A DNA stretch of 12,458 nt, from contig PJEW03000068.1 in NCBI GenBank assembly GCA_002900995.3, positions 1 to 12,458 of the forward strand, read 5' to 3'. The stretch's first letter is position 1; each line of letters begins with the position of its first letter. A program made the position numbers and the translations under genes. Below are positions 1 through 7,600 of the stretch, one piece after another. Under the pieces are notes generated by a model. The model did not search any database and was not told the DNA's origin. It saw only the letters and a program-made list of their open reading frames with translations. Origin of the DNA: Ganoderma boninense (taxonomy: Eukaryota > Basidiomycota > Agaricomycetes > Polyporales > Polyporaceae).

Positions 1-279
1 AGAGAACGCCCGGGCAAGCGGCCGCGGCTGAGTTTGGGGCTGGAGTCGAGCGGTGCGGCCTTGGACTGGGAACGCAGGCGTGGGGCCCCGGCGGTGATCA
101 AGGGCTTCGAGGACGCGGTGCTCGTGCGGGAGGTGCAGGAGACGTTCCGGAAGGTCGGTGCTGTGGTGGACTGGACGGACCGGATATGGCAGGACTTGGT
201 CGAGAGTGGGGAGATTGGAGGTGCGTCGGGGGATAATGGGGAGACGAGGGACAATGGTGGCGGACCAGAAGAGGCCTAG
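1..279 (+). CDS. C-terminal end of an unrecognised protein (5' truncated by the window)
   Basis: Frame 1 is open from the first base to the TAG at 277-279, giving about 92 residues with no early stop. Codons mostly end in G or C and the sequence is protein-like: a basic start (RERPGKRPR), a charged, probably helical middle (FEDAVLVREVQETFRKVGAVV, then DWTDRIWQDLVESGEI), and a low-complexity Gly/Asp/Asn/Glu tail ending GGGPEEA. I see no domain I can name. It is probably the last exon or the last part of a longer + strand gene. The sequence after the stop is AT-richer, as expected for a 3' UTR, but I see no definite poly(A) signal. Coding call fairly sure, function unknown. Confidence 0.55.
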   Translation, partial: RERPGKRPRLSLGLESSGAALDWERRRGAPAVIKGFEDAVLVREVQETFRKVGAVVDWTDRIWQDLVESGEIGGASGDNGETRDNGGGPEEA

Positions 280-376
280 GATGGGAGACCACGATATTTA
301 CTGTACTTATGAGACGCCTAGCCACTTCAGCGGACCAGGTCTGTATTTCAGCATTGACAATACATGAGGAATTCTG

Positions 377-724
377 TTGCCTTTAATTGTGCGCCGGAAG
401 GCTGGCGTCTCTGGGCACGACGTGGCTCTCCTCGAGCGCTCTATTCAGAACTTACTCCCATCCTTCATCTGCCCCATGAAGCTTCGCTGCCTGGCCAATG
501 TAACACCCCATCTTCTTGATCTCGAGTTTGACGACGACTCGTACGACCGCCTCACCGCCGGGGACGTCATCGATAAGGCTCTCGAGGCGTGTCGAGCTTC
601 CTACCATGAAGCAGCGGACGATATACTGCCCCTCCAGGAGCCGCGGCTGATGTACTATCGACTTCATTATATAACTGACCCGGTGCGTCAAGACAGCTTT
701 CATGGGGTGGCGAAAAGATCATAA
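377..724 (+). pseudogene. coding-like fragment, no identifiable start (hypothetical)
   Basis: An open frame of about 115 codons runs to the TAA at 722-724. From about 395 to 680 the codon use is that of a real fungal exon: few A-ending codons, and a mix of hydrophobic and acidic residues such as HDVALLERSIQNLLPSFICP and LLDLEFDDDSYDRLTAGDVI. There is no in-frame ATG before the protein-like part. A possible splice acceptor is the AG at about 404-405 (ccggaag). A GTGCGT donor-like site at 682 may end the exon, so the last residues may be intron. It could be one exon of a gene whose other exons I cannot place, or a gene relic beside the mobile DNA to its right. I do not recognise the family. Confidence 0.35.
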
Positions 725-751
725 GAGAATGGGACGTGGGGGCGTTTAAGC

Positions 752-768
752 CACATGGACGCCATGTG
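752..768. repeat. perfect 7-bp hairpin
   Basis: CACATGG (752-758) pairs with CCATGTG (762-768) across a 3-nt loop, ACG. A further GCCATGTGCC lies at 781-790, so the CCATGTG half occurs twice within 30 bp. The function is unknown and this may be chance in a palindrome-rich stretch. Confidence 0.5.
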
Positions 769-1043
769 TGCCGCGTGGCTGCCATGTGCCCCACCCCTCA
801 AGGTCGAGCGCGCAGCGCGAGCCCGTCTCGGCGCTTCCGGTCTACTCTCCAATATTGTGTTATTGCTCGGTCTTCTGTAGATGTCCTTTAAACTCGAACT
901 TTCGAACATTTTTAATTCATGTTATGTTGGCATGTGAGTTTGAATTCGGGATTTCCGGGATGGTGGAAGCATACTGTCAAGCTGATGCACTCCCTGTGCA
1001 CCCGCGCGCCATGGCGTACCGGATGAATTTGGTACTTACCGCG

Positions 1044-1059
1044 ATACTACCTGTAGTAT
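1044..1059. repeat. perfect 7-bp palindrome with 2-nt centre
   Basis: ATACTAC (1044-1050) and GTAGTAT (1053-1059) are exact inverted copies around CT. It lies in non-coding sequence and could be a protein-binding dyad or chance. Confidence 0.45.
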
Positions 1060-2000
1060 TTATGTACGCGACTGGGGAACGGGGCACCTCACGCTTAATT
1101 ATGGCGAGGGTTCCCTGAAAACCTCCAACCACCCCTCTGCTTGACAACTTCTCAGGGGGCGCAGCGCAAGCCCACAGTCATCCTGTCGAAAAAATGTACC
1201 TGCTGGCATTTTGCAGCATCGGGAAAGGATGGGTCAGTGGATGCTGCCACGGGCCTGGCGTGGCCTTTAATGATTCTGAATGAAATATGAATGGCATGTA
1301 AGGATGCACAGCGCTGCACGGGCCCGGGTTTTTGTCGGGACCAAAATCAAGACGATTCAGGAGCAATACAGGGCCTGATAGTCCTGATACCCCAACGGGT
1401 ACTTCACGGGTGGCCTCGCAACATTAATGGGAAGCACCTTCTTCGCTGAGCCGCCGAAGGCGAAACATAAGTACTGTGACGCTTCCAGAAGTAACATTAC
1501 GGGTATTTTTTACTCAATTCTCAAAAATAGGTGTCAACTTAATATTCAAATACTTCTAGCTCTTGCCGTGTTCTGGGGCTGAGCCGGAGGCGAAGCAAGA
1601 CTCATCGTGGCAAAGCCACGGGTCAAAACAAAACTAGTCTGGCTAAGGGTTCAAATTGGCTATGGTTCTAGGTGGCGGCTTTCAAGTTGGACGAGGCGGA
1701 GGCGGGGAATTACGACTTTCGTCAGGGTCAGCCTCAGGCTGACCTCCACAAGCAAGCGTGTGGCTGGTATAGAATGTCGGGCCAATGCCTGCAGTCCAAG
1801 CACGTCGACTCCGCTGCCCTCCTCAAGTCCGAGCCTATGCCGGAGGATCGGATCGTGCGGTGGTATTTCGTCGTGGCTGGTACGTATATTATCGGTACTC
1901 CCGCTGACACCCTCTGACCCATACTTTTCTCTCCAGATTCGGTGTATGCCGACCGTTGCACCTGCGCCTCTACCTATATGCTACGACCGAAACAGCGTTG

Positions 2001-2008
2001 CCTTGACC
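2001..2008. repeat. left 8-bp target-site duplication
   Basis: CCTTGACC, identical to 2777-2784, lying just outside the inverted repeats. The inferred original site, CGTTGCCTTGACCAACG, is itself partly palindromic (CGTTG and CAACG). Confidence 0.65.
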
Positions 2009-2010
2009 GT

Positions 2011-2077
2011 AGGGACTACAACGGAGTTTACAAACTGCAGGCCTAATATGCCTTGCAGCTTTGAAGGCCACCTTCCC
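2011..2077 (+). repeat. left terminal inverted repeat
   Basis: It begins AGGGACTACAACG and ends GGCCACCTTCCC. It matches the reverse complement of 2660-2727 with only a few substitutions and single-base indels. It contains a near-perfect palindrome around AGGCCTAATATGCC, which in the right copy is AGGCCTATTAGGCCT. Confidence 0.75.
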
Positions 2078-2244
2078 GCTGCATACAGTGGCGCACGCTG
2101 TGTCGTGCCACGAGATGAACTTGGGCCTCGAACCGAGTCGAACGTCGCCGGACCGTTCCTGATCGATGACCGACCCTCCCGCGGCGAGGACGCGCAGCTC
2201 CACCCCTTGCTAAATACTCACCATGACCTACGCCTTGCATCCAT

Positions 2245-2304
2245 GTCGCATTCGCTGCCCCTTCGCGGCGGCGCGCGGAGCCCTGAGGGCGCAGCGAACG
2301 CGAC
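2245..2304. repeat. GC-rich hairpin inside the element
   Basis: The arm at 2245-2261 (GTCGCATTCGCTGCCCC) pairs with 2287-2304 (reverse complement GTCGCGTTCGCTGCGCCC) with one mismatch and one small bulge. The loop of about 25 nt is itself GC-rich. This could form a strong stem in RNA or single-stranded DNA. Confidence 0.6.
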
Positions 2305-2659
2305 ACCTTAAGTACCTCCAGACTCGCTGGGTTCAGCGCGCAACATTGACGACGTCGATCTTGACGAGCTTGACACCTGTCAGTGTTGTGGGATCGAGGA
2401 AGAGCGCTTGTGGCGGACCTCGTCCTATTTTGGACAGCGGGACAGAGAGCGGGTCCCCAGGCCTCAGCGGTTTGCGGCGTCCGTAGGTTCAGGATGTCAA
2501 GGTGGCACCATCGCGAGCACACGCTGAACATCACGGTCACCAGTCTGGGTGGCAGAACACTGGAGGCGTGGAACGCTGCGAGCAGAAAAGATCAATATTG
2601 GGTAAGGGACATTACAATCGCGTACAGCGGATCGGGATGATCTGGGACATATGTGGCGG

Positions 2660-2727
2660 GGAAAGGTGGCCTTCAAAGCTGCAAGGCCTATTAGGCCTGC
2701 AGTTTGTAAACTTCGTTGTAGGTCCCT
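2660..2727 (-). repeat. right terminal inverted repeat, inner copy
   Basis: Reverse complement of 2011-2077, ending CGTTGTAGGTCCCT. Its outer 46 bp is repeated immediately to the right. Confidence 0.75.
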
Positions 2728-2777
2728 CGTAAAGGCCTATTAGGCCTGCAGTTTGTAAACTTCGTTGTAGGTCCCTC
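2683..2777. repeat. tandem duplication, 46-bp unit, 49-bp period
   Basis: The unit starting AAGGCCTATTAGGCC and ending GTAGGTCCCTC occurs at 2683-2728 and again at 2732-2777 with no differences, separated by GTA. Identity implies a recent duplication of the element's right end. The 8-bp target repeat follows the outer copy, so the outer copy served as the end during insertion. Confidence 0.85.
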
Positions 2778-2784
2778 CTTGACC
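2777..2784. repeat. right 8-bp target-site duplication
   Basis: CCTTGACC begins at the base after the outermost GTCCCT of the right inverted repeat. It matches 2001-2008 exactly. Confidence 0.65.
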
Positions 2785-3129
2785 AACGTGAGTCCGAGTC
2801 GTCTCCCGAAGGATCGTCATGCGCGTAGTAATCAGCAATTTCGAGCATCAGGGCGTGCTGCGTACGAAGAGGAGGTGCTCGAAATGCTGCATGAAGATGG
2901 GAGTGCGAACTCTACGCCCAGCCATGTGGCGAGGTATGAGGCCGACGACTCTAAGGCGGAAACCACTGTCGCCATTGGGCGCCGCCCTGCCGGATCGTGG
3001 GGGCTAGATCCCTCCCTTTACTCGGCGTCCTAGATTTACGGTCTCTAGGGCGCCAACTTCGGGTCTCTTTACCATAAATGGAAGGTCACGGCTCACCCGC
3101 CCCACCGTGACGGGTCCGGACCCCGGCCG

Positions 3130-3153
3130 CCTCCTCCGCCGGGCGGGAGGAGG
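3130..3153. repeat. perfect 8-bp hairpin
   Basis: CCTCCTCC (3130-3137) and GGAGGAGG (3146-3153) are exact inverted copies around GCCGGGCG. Confidence 0.6.
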
Positions 3154-3244
3154 CAGGTCGCGTCTCGCGCGAGGCCGTGAGAAGACCGTCGCTCGCGCGC
3201 GCGCAAGCGAAGATTCCATCCCCTCCTTGTTCGGTTCCCTCCCT

Positions 3245-3409
3245 CCCGAGGGACCAGAAATCCGATCACATCAGGACTGTAAACCGGAGGGGCATGGAAG
3301 GCTTCGGACGCACGTTTGGCTGGGTGCCCTGCGGGATTTGACCCCATCCGCAGACAGCTGCGTTGCCTCCGATTTACAGTCCCTTGATCCGAATCCTGGT
3401 CCCCTCGGG
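3245..3409. repeat. pair of imperfect 45-bp inverted repeats
   Basis: The left arm (3245-3290) reads CCCGAG, GGACCAG, TCCGATCA, GGACTGTAAACCGGAGG in order. The reverse complement of 3366-3409 reads CCCGAGG, GGACCAGG, CGGATCAA, GGACTGTAAATCGGAGG. The arms are roughly 80% alike by eye, with small indels, and are separated by about 75 bp. This is a fold-back element or the ends of a small mobile element. No flanking direct repeat was found. Confidence 0.6.
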
Positions 3410-3598
3410 CGCTCTTGCGCCTCCCGCTGTCTCCCCTCGCGCCTCCTCGCGCGCTCCCTCCCTAGCCCGCCCTGGGCCGCGATGGGGTCACACGTCCTTG
3501 CGCCCCCATCGCGTACTGCGTCCCGGGCTCCATTGTGCTGCTACTGTTGGCCTGGAGGTCCAGGTGAGCTATAACCTTGTGTTTTAACTGCGTCCTCA

Positions 3599-3632
3599 GC
3601 GCACATGGGCGCTTATTGCGCACCCATTGCGC
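3599..3632. repeat. imperfect hairpin
   Basis: GCGCA and ATGGG on the left pair with CCCAT and TGCGC on the right around TTATT, with single-base bulges. TTATTGCG recurs at 3662-3669. Confidence 0.45.
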
Positions 3633-3895
3633 AGCTCCAGTCCTGCTTGTTGCTCTCTCCCTTATTGCGTCGCGTTTCAACATAAAAAAATGCGGTAATA
3701 TATTACATCACTTTTTTATTTTAAAAGTCTAAGAAAGAGCTCCCCGTCTGCGCATTGCCTGCCGCGCTCGTCGCGCGCGGGCGCTTAGTTCGCGGGCTCT
3801 CCGGGGGCGCGCGGTCACGGCGAGCGCGGCGTCTGTGAGACTGCAACCCTGGATTATGTAAGCCCTCCGGGGACCGTAAAGTTCGGTGTCCTCAG

Positions 3896-5371
3896 CCCAA
3901 CTTCGCACGCGCGGTAAACGACCTCGAGCACCTCGAAGATGTCGTGATCGAGACACCTGTATTCTCGAGCCACCCCCAACGGTACGACTCGGAGCAGCGG
4001 CTCCGCGACATGGACGAGGAAGAGGTGTGGGCGAGGTGCTTGGATGAGCCTTTCGATATGATCAGATGGATCTCCATGCTAGCCGATGTCGCTGACGAGT
4101 TGAACTTCAAGCAGGAGCGGAACTTGTTGAATGAACGCATCCACGGGCTACTTGAGAAGTTCTTCGACGGCTCTCCCCTCATATTGCACGACATGGGCCC
4201 TGACACCGAGACATATATGACAGGGGAATGTATGACAGCGCACGGCCTCCCCGCGATCTGGCTTGTTTTCGAGAGCAAGCTTTGGAAGGATACCGGAGGG
4301 GCGCAGGAACTCCAAGCCGTGCGCGCAATACAACGCAGGATTATGGACGCGCGGGTAATTATAAGAATATCGTCTTTTATATGTAATCGTCTTCTAACGT
4401 CTTTATTCTAACAGTACGATTATGTCCGCGCAGTGACTGCCTGTCCCTGTCTGGTTATGGGCATGTCCGGTAGTGATGTGGAGTGGTACGCCGCCTACTT
4501 CACTGACAGGCTGTACGCCACGCGACTCTGCAGAGTTCGTCTGGACGCCGGCGGGTCGGCGCGCTCCGCGGACGCAGAAGAGAATGAGAACAGGGCCAAG
4601 TTCCAGGTCATCCGGACCCTCGGCCGGGCACTGCGAGAGTACTACGCCAACCTCCACACCGGTTGCACCTACCGCCACACTCCTCACCTCCTGCCCCAGC
4701 CCACCTCCATCATCTCCCAGCATCGTTCTGGCACTGCGTCCATTTCCGACCTCGAGTCTCTTCATCTCATCTTCCTCGACCAAGCCTCCAGCGACGGCAA
4801 ATTCAATTCGCATCGCGTGCTCTTCACAGGCACCATTCAGCGCAGGGGCGAACCAATGCGCACGCCGGTCTATATCAAGTTCGTGACGTCCTACGGCAAG
4901 GAGGCTCACTCCTATCTCGCGTCCCATGACCCCCCCTTGGCGCCGCAGATCTTGTTCTACGGCGAAGTCACGTCTCGCCTGACGATGATCGTCATGGAGG
5001 ACCTGAAAGCGGCGGTGCCCATCCACCACCAGTCTGTCTTGGAAAACGACCGCCTCCGCGGCCTCATCCAACCGAACACCGAGGAAGTGCTTAGTGTCCT
5101 ACATGCAGGCGGCTTCGCGCATGGCGACGTCCGCTCGCCGAACCTGCTGATGCACCCCACCACGGGACGCGTTTGCATCGTCGATTTTGACTGGGCTGGT
5201 AGAGAAGGGCTGGCGAGGTATCCGACCGACCTCAATCCGAAGGTCAAGTGGATACTACCTGCGTTACTTATGCGGAACAAGCCGATCCAGAAAGCGGATG
5301 ACACGTTCATGCTTCGAACGGAGCTTTCCCGCTTGCTGGGAGATGAGTATATCGTGTCAGTGCAGAGCTGA
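3896..5371 (+). CDS. fungal protein-kinase-like protein (HGD..N / DFDWAG type), two visible exons
   Basis: Exons 3896-4354 and 4415-5371 flank a 60-nt intron (GTAATT to ttctaacag) in phase 0 and give 471 codons before the TGA. The C-terminal half has a kinase fold signature. Counting from 3896, it has the beta-3 lysine in VYIKF (K about 308), a likely helix-C glutamate in GKEAHSYL, a hinge-like MIVMEDL, the catalytic loop HGDVRSPN (D about 391, N about 396) and the metal-binding DFDWAG (about 410) in place of DFG. It then reads ARYPTDLNPKVKW, a hallmark of a basidiomycete-expanded kinase-like family known to me only by such motifs. The N-terminal half is helical and unrecognised. The first ATG in frame is 4010, but good coding sequence continues upstream to an acceptor at 3895, so an N-terminal exon is missing or lost. 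Catalytic residues look intact. Substrate unknown. Confidence 0.8.
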
Positions 5372-5926
5372 GGGAGCACTAGTTCTGGGCAAGAGGCTGA
5401 CCAAGAGCCGGGGATGAAGGCGGCGATGGTGGTATACAGATACATCCATCACACAAGGGAGGGATTTCGAGCTCCATGACCAAACCCCAAGTGCTGCGGC
5501 GTCAGCGCGCTCTGAGTCACGCTCCGGCTCGTCCAGATCCTCCACGACGTCTGCTACCCTATTCCGTTCTTCGTCGGTGTACTTGTACTACCCCACCACG
5601 AGATCCTGCCGTTGTACCTGGACTTACAGACGACCGCGCACCACTTGAGCAACCTGCTGTCGCGCTGTGCGGTCGCTGGGCATCCGGGCGGGGGTCGGGG
5701 TGCTGAGCGTGTTCACGACTCGGATCGCGTCGGGCAGGGCAAGGTCGGTCGTGCAGATCTGACGAAGTGTCGACAACCATGTCGCGTTTTACATAGGATG
5801 TGAATCATGCGTGCACAACATCGATTACGCCAGAGCATGGTATACCACCATCCTCCCATTCTATGGCACGTTGCGACTCACCCGTTAGAACGATGTCACC
5901 CTTGGTCTAAAGCACCCGGACCACCA
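5372..5926. other. coding-like segment, strand unresolved
   Basis: Two readings compete. On the - strand, a frame from about 5797 to 5637 (with LALPDAIRVVNTLSTPTPAR and RQQVAQVVRGR) ends at a GTAAGT donor, and a 69-nt intron ending aatag joins in phase to VADVVEDLDEPERDSE and on to a stop at 5357, overlapping the kinase 3' end. On the + strand, a frame at about 5530-5690 reads hydrophobically (HDVCYPIPFFVGVLVLPHHE) but has a stop at 5513 and no start. The consensus donor and phase match favour the - strand. Neither product is recognised. 5798-5926 shows nothing. Confidence 0.3.
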
Positions 5927-6833
5927 CTACCAATTGCACCTCTTCCCGACCTCAATCCGACTCGCGTCTATGAGTCCAAAACACAGCGGAGGCGGAGCTG
6001 CTGGTCGACCTATTGCCGTCTTCTCCACCTGCGGAGGGCTCGGCAACGCGATCAGAACTGCAATACGTCGGTAATGAAAGCCCTCCGAGTCCTCGGTCGA
6101 CGCCCCGCAGCCGCCGGCAAACTGACCCTTCTGCGAATCGTAACGACAGGGCCTCGGGAGCCTATTCGTGCCAGCGCATTGAGGGTTGGCCAGCAAGGGC
6201 TGTGGAGACTTGAGATAGATGCTAGTGCTGCGATTGGGTTCTGAGAACCCTTGTACGGAGACAGGCTGCTCCGGCCCAATACCCACGAGGTCGGGAATAA
6301 CAGTGAGCGCGTCGTGGACACTGAACAGAGTACGAGACGGGACTTACCATGATCTCGCACCATGGCCACTTCCCCACTTGCACGAACTTGGATGGACCAG
6401 GATCGACTGCCGCATTCCGACCACTAGCGGACGCGATGTGTACCTCCCACATCGTCGGCTCCTCCGGGTCGTTAATATGGTGGAAGATGGGAGTGACCGA
6501 TATCGCGTCCCGGTAGCGCGAGTACGCCAAGGCAGCGAGTACGAGTAGAGCGATGGCGACCAGGGCGACGGGGATGGCAATGCTGGAGGTGCGCGAGATG
6601 CTTGGCCCGGGATGGTTGCCTTGCACTACGCTCGGTCCTGGGGTCCGCGCAACAAGCGCGGACATAGCGACTTCCATGCTGCACTTTGGTGGTGGGTGCG
6701 TTGTAGCCTCCGAGATTGGCTTGAATATCTAGAGATGGTGCGTTAGTCGGATCAAGCCTATCAACTCCTCCCGCGTACACACCTCGACCGTGGACATGCA
6801 GCCAACCCGGGCAATGCCGCGTGGAATAGGCAT
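5927..6833 (-). CDS. single-pass membrane protein, three exons, unknown function
   Basis: Exons 6833-6783, 6728-6348 and 6265-5927 are joined by introns of 54 nt (GTGTGT, a CTAAC branch site, ctctag) and 82 nt (GTAAGT to gagcag), all phase 0, for 256 residues. Residues about 67-87 form one strong membrane segment (IAIPVALVAIALLVLAALAY) followed by SRYR, so by the positive-inside rule the C-terminus is probably cytosolic. The short N-terminal part is Pro/Ser/Thr-rich. The C-terminal part is polar and low in recognisable motifs. The layout resembles the many basidiomycete proteins with a Ser/Thr-rich ectodomain, one membrane segment and a cytosolic tail, but I see no signal peptide. Upstream exons may be missing, and the ATG at 6833 is only a candidate start. 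The membrane exon is firm; the last exon and start are less sure. Confidence 0.6.
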
Positions 6834-7600
6834 TGCGGACCATGTGCCTAGAATGAGTCGCGAGAGAGGCAGCTTATGAGGTCGGTGTGTCGGCCGCAGG
6901 AGGCATGTTCTCGTTGATTATATGGAGTAGAAGTCGGCAGTTGAGTCCGACGATGACTCCTCGGCGAGTCAGTCATTTCCGACAGTGACGGAAAGAACGA
7001 AGCGAGGTTGCTGCGAAGGTGGGGGCTTCAAGTAAGCTGTCAGCGTTGGATGCGGGCCACGAGCGACTGCGGAGGTACCCCCTGCCCTGGCTGCAATTAA
7101 TGCAGGTGTTCGGCCTTGGTTTGGCCAGCGCTTCGCCCCTTGCGGCTCCGAACTGATGAGGCAGTGGAGCCAATTCTAATCCGAGTCAGTAAGAAGGTCA
7201 GCTCCGCCATGATCGTGCGATTCTATGGCAACTGTATCTGTGGAGATGTCAGTGGCGAAGCACGCGGGTGTGCTTGGAAAGAAAACGGAAGCATCAACTA
7301 CGCACCGATCTACCTGAGGCCAGCAGAGACCACGGGGCAAAGTCCACACACGACAGCAATGTACTGTATAGAAGCGGAAAAAAAACTCTGAAGACAGAAA
7401 TGACCACGAGACAGCACGATGCTCGTTAGAAACCATAAATATGAGTGGGGGTGTGAGTTGTGGATGTAGAAGTACAGAAAATATAGAATGCATCAGAGAC
7501 CCAGAGCAAAAAAAAAAGAAAGAGAAAAGCAGGAGACATGAAGCAAGAGACATGAAATGAAATGGTGCGACACTCGTTATGCATCGACCACCATAAAGTC
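6834..7600. other. intergenic: 3' flank of the transcription factor gene, no confident gene
   Basis: Next to the TAA of the - strand gene (7601) lie A-rich and purine-rich sequences on the + strand (7507-7530), that is a T/C-rich 3' UTR on the gene strand. A directly repeated GAGACATGAA occurs at 7533-7542 and 7547-7556. Short - strand frames with real ATGs exist (one starting MAELTFLLTRI near 7210, one starting MTDSPRSHRRT near 6975) that could be 5' exons of the membrane-protein gene, but no consensus donor joins them to it. Confidence 0.4.

Larger units (their letters stand above)
725..1606. other. apparently non-coding, AT-richer stretch
   Basis: About 880 bp with no frame that looks like protein. 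The only long + frame (768-1118) begins and runs through simple palindromic sequence and lacks coding character. The stretch contains two perfect short hairpins (752-768 and 1044-1059) and several GC-rich motifs built around CGCAGCG or GCCGGAGGCG (near 806-824, 1155-1173, 1446-1466 and 1574-1596). An AT-rich tract lies at 1500-1560. It is best taken as intergenic or decayed mobile DNA. Confidence 0.5.
2009..2776. mobile_element. 768-bp non-autonomous inverted-repeat DNA element with 8-bp target duplication
   Basis: Imperfect terminal inverted repeats of about 67 bp (left 2011-2077; right 2660-2727, plus a second copy of its outer part to 2776) bound a 580-bp interior. Perfect 8-bp direct repeats CCTTGACC flank it at 2001-2008 and 2777-2784; two unpaired bases (2009-2010) lie between the left direct repeat and the left inverted repeat. 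No transposase is visible inside, so it would need one supplied from elsewhere. The interior has coding-like stretches, for example NIDDVDLDELDTCQCCGIEE in the frame around 2340-2400, which could be captured gene sequence. An 8-bp duplication is known for hAT elements, while Mutator-like elements give 8-10 bp and often have long inverted repeats. The superfamily is therefore open. Confidence 0.7.
1672..3033 (+). pseudogene. unrecognised spliced gene interrupted by an inverted-repeat element
   Basis: Exon A (1672-1879) follows an acceptor-like ttctag (1666-1671) and has good fungal codon use, with segments such as QACGWYRMSGQCLQSKHVD and EPMPEDRIVRWYFVVA. A 57-nt intron (1880-1936: GTACGT, a CTGAC branch-like site, ctccag) joins in phase to exon B starting 1937 (SVYADRCTCASTYMLRPKQRC). 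Exon B is broken at 2008 by the 768-bp element. With the element and one 8-bp repeat removed, exon B runs on through 2785-2787 to a GTGAGT donor at 2788. A 64-nt intron ending catcag (2851) then joins in phase to exon C, which carries AAYEEEVLEMLHEDGSAN and stops at 3033. An alternative unspliced frame is also open across the repaired junction. The start is not seen. I do not recognise the family; the Cys-containing middle is its only notable trait. As it stands, the gene should not give a full product. Confidence 0.5.
3034..3895. other. GC-rich, fold-back-rich stretch before the kinase gene
   Basis: There is no convincing gene. Open frames here have biased Arg/Pro/Ser/Ala composition and occur on both strands, as expected from GC content. 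It holds a short hairpin (3130-3153), a pair of 45-bp inverted repeats (3245-3409) and another hairpin (3599-3632). An AT-rich block at 3681-3730 could be promoter sequence. A GTGAGA donor-like site at 3835 with a CTCAG acceptor ending 3895 would make a 61-nt intron leading into the kinase exon, but the sequence upstream of that donor gives no start codon. Confidence 0.45.

Noticed and set aside
768..1118. 116-codon + strand open frame
   Set aside because: No plausible codon bias; it runs through palindromic and AT-rich non-coding sequence.
2043..2540. 165-codon - strand open frame inside the element
   Set aside because: Arg/Ala/Ser-biased, it crosses the hairpin and the left inverted repeat; + strand frames fit coding use better.
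3237..3412. tRNA gene (tRNA-Tyr-like anticodon arm GACTGTAAATC)
   Set aside because: I could not form a matching acceptor stem, D arm and TTCRA-type T loop at proper spacing in either orientation, so only a possible tRNA-derived repeat is mentioned.
3107..3574. 155-codon + strand open frame
   Set aside because: Arg/Pro/Ser-rich composition from GC-rich repeats, and it crosses both fold-back arms; no protein features.
4403..5071. 222-codon - strand open frame opposite the kinase
   Set aside because: It is the antisense shadow of kinase exon 2, whose + strand frame has clear catalytic motifs.
7176..7553. Secreted protein starting MSLASCLLLFSFFFF on the - strand
   Set aside because: The hydrophobic start comes from a T/C-rich tract in the 3' flank of the transcription factor gene; downstream codon use is not coding-like.
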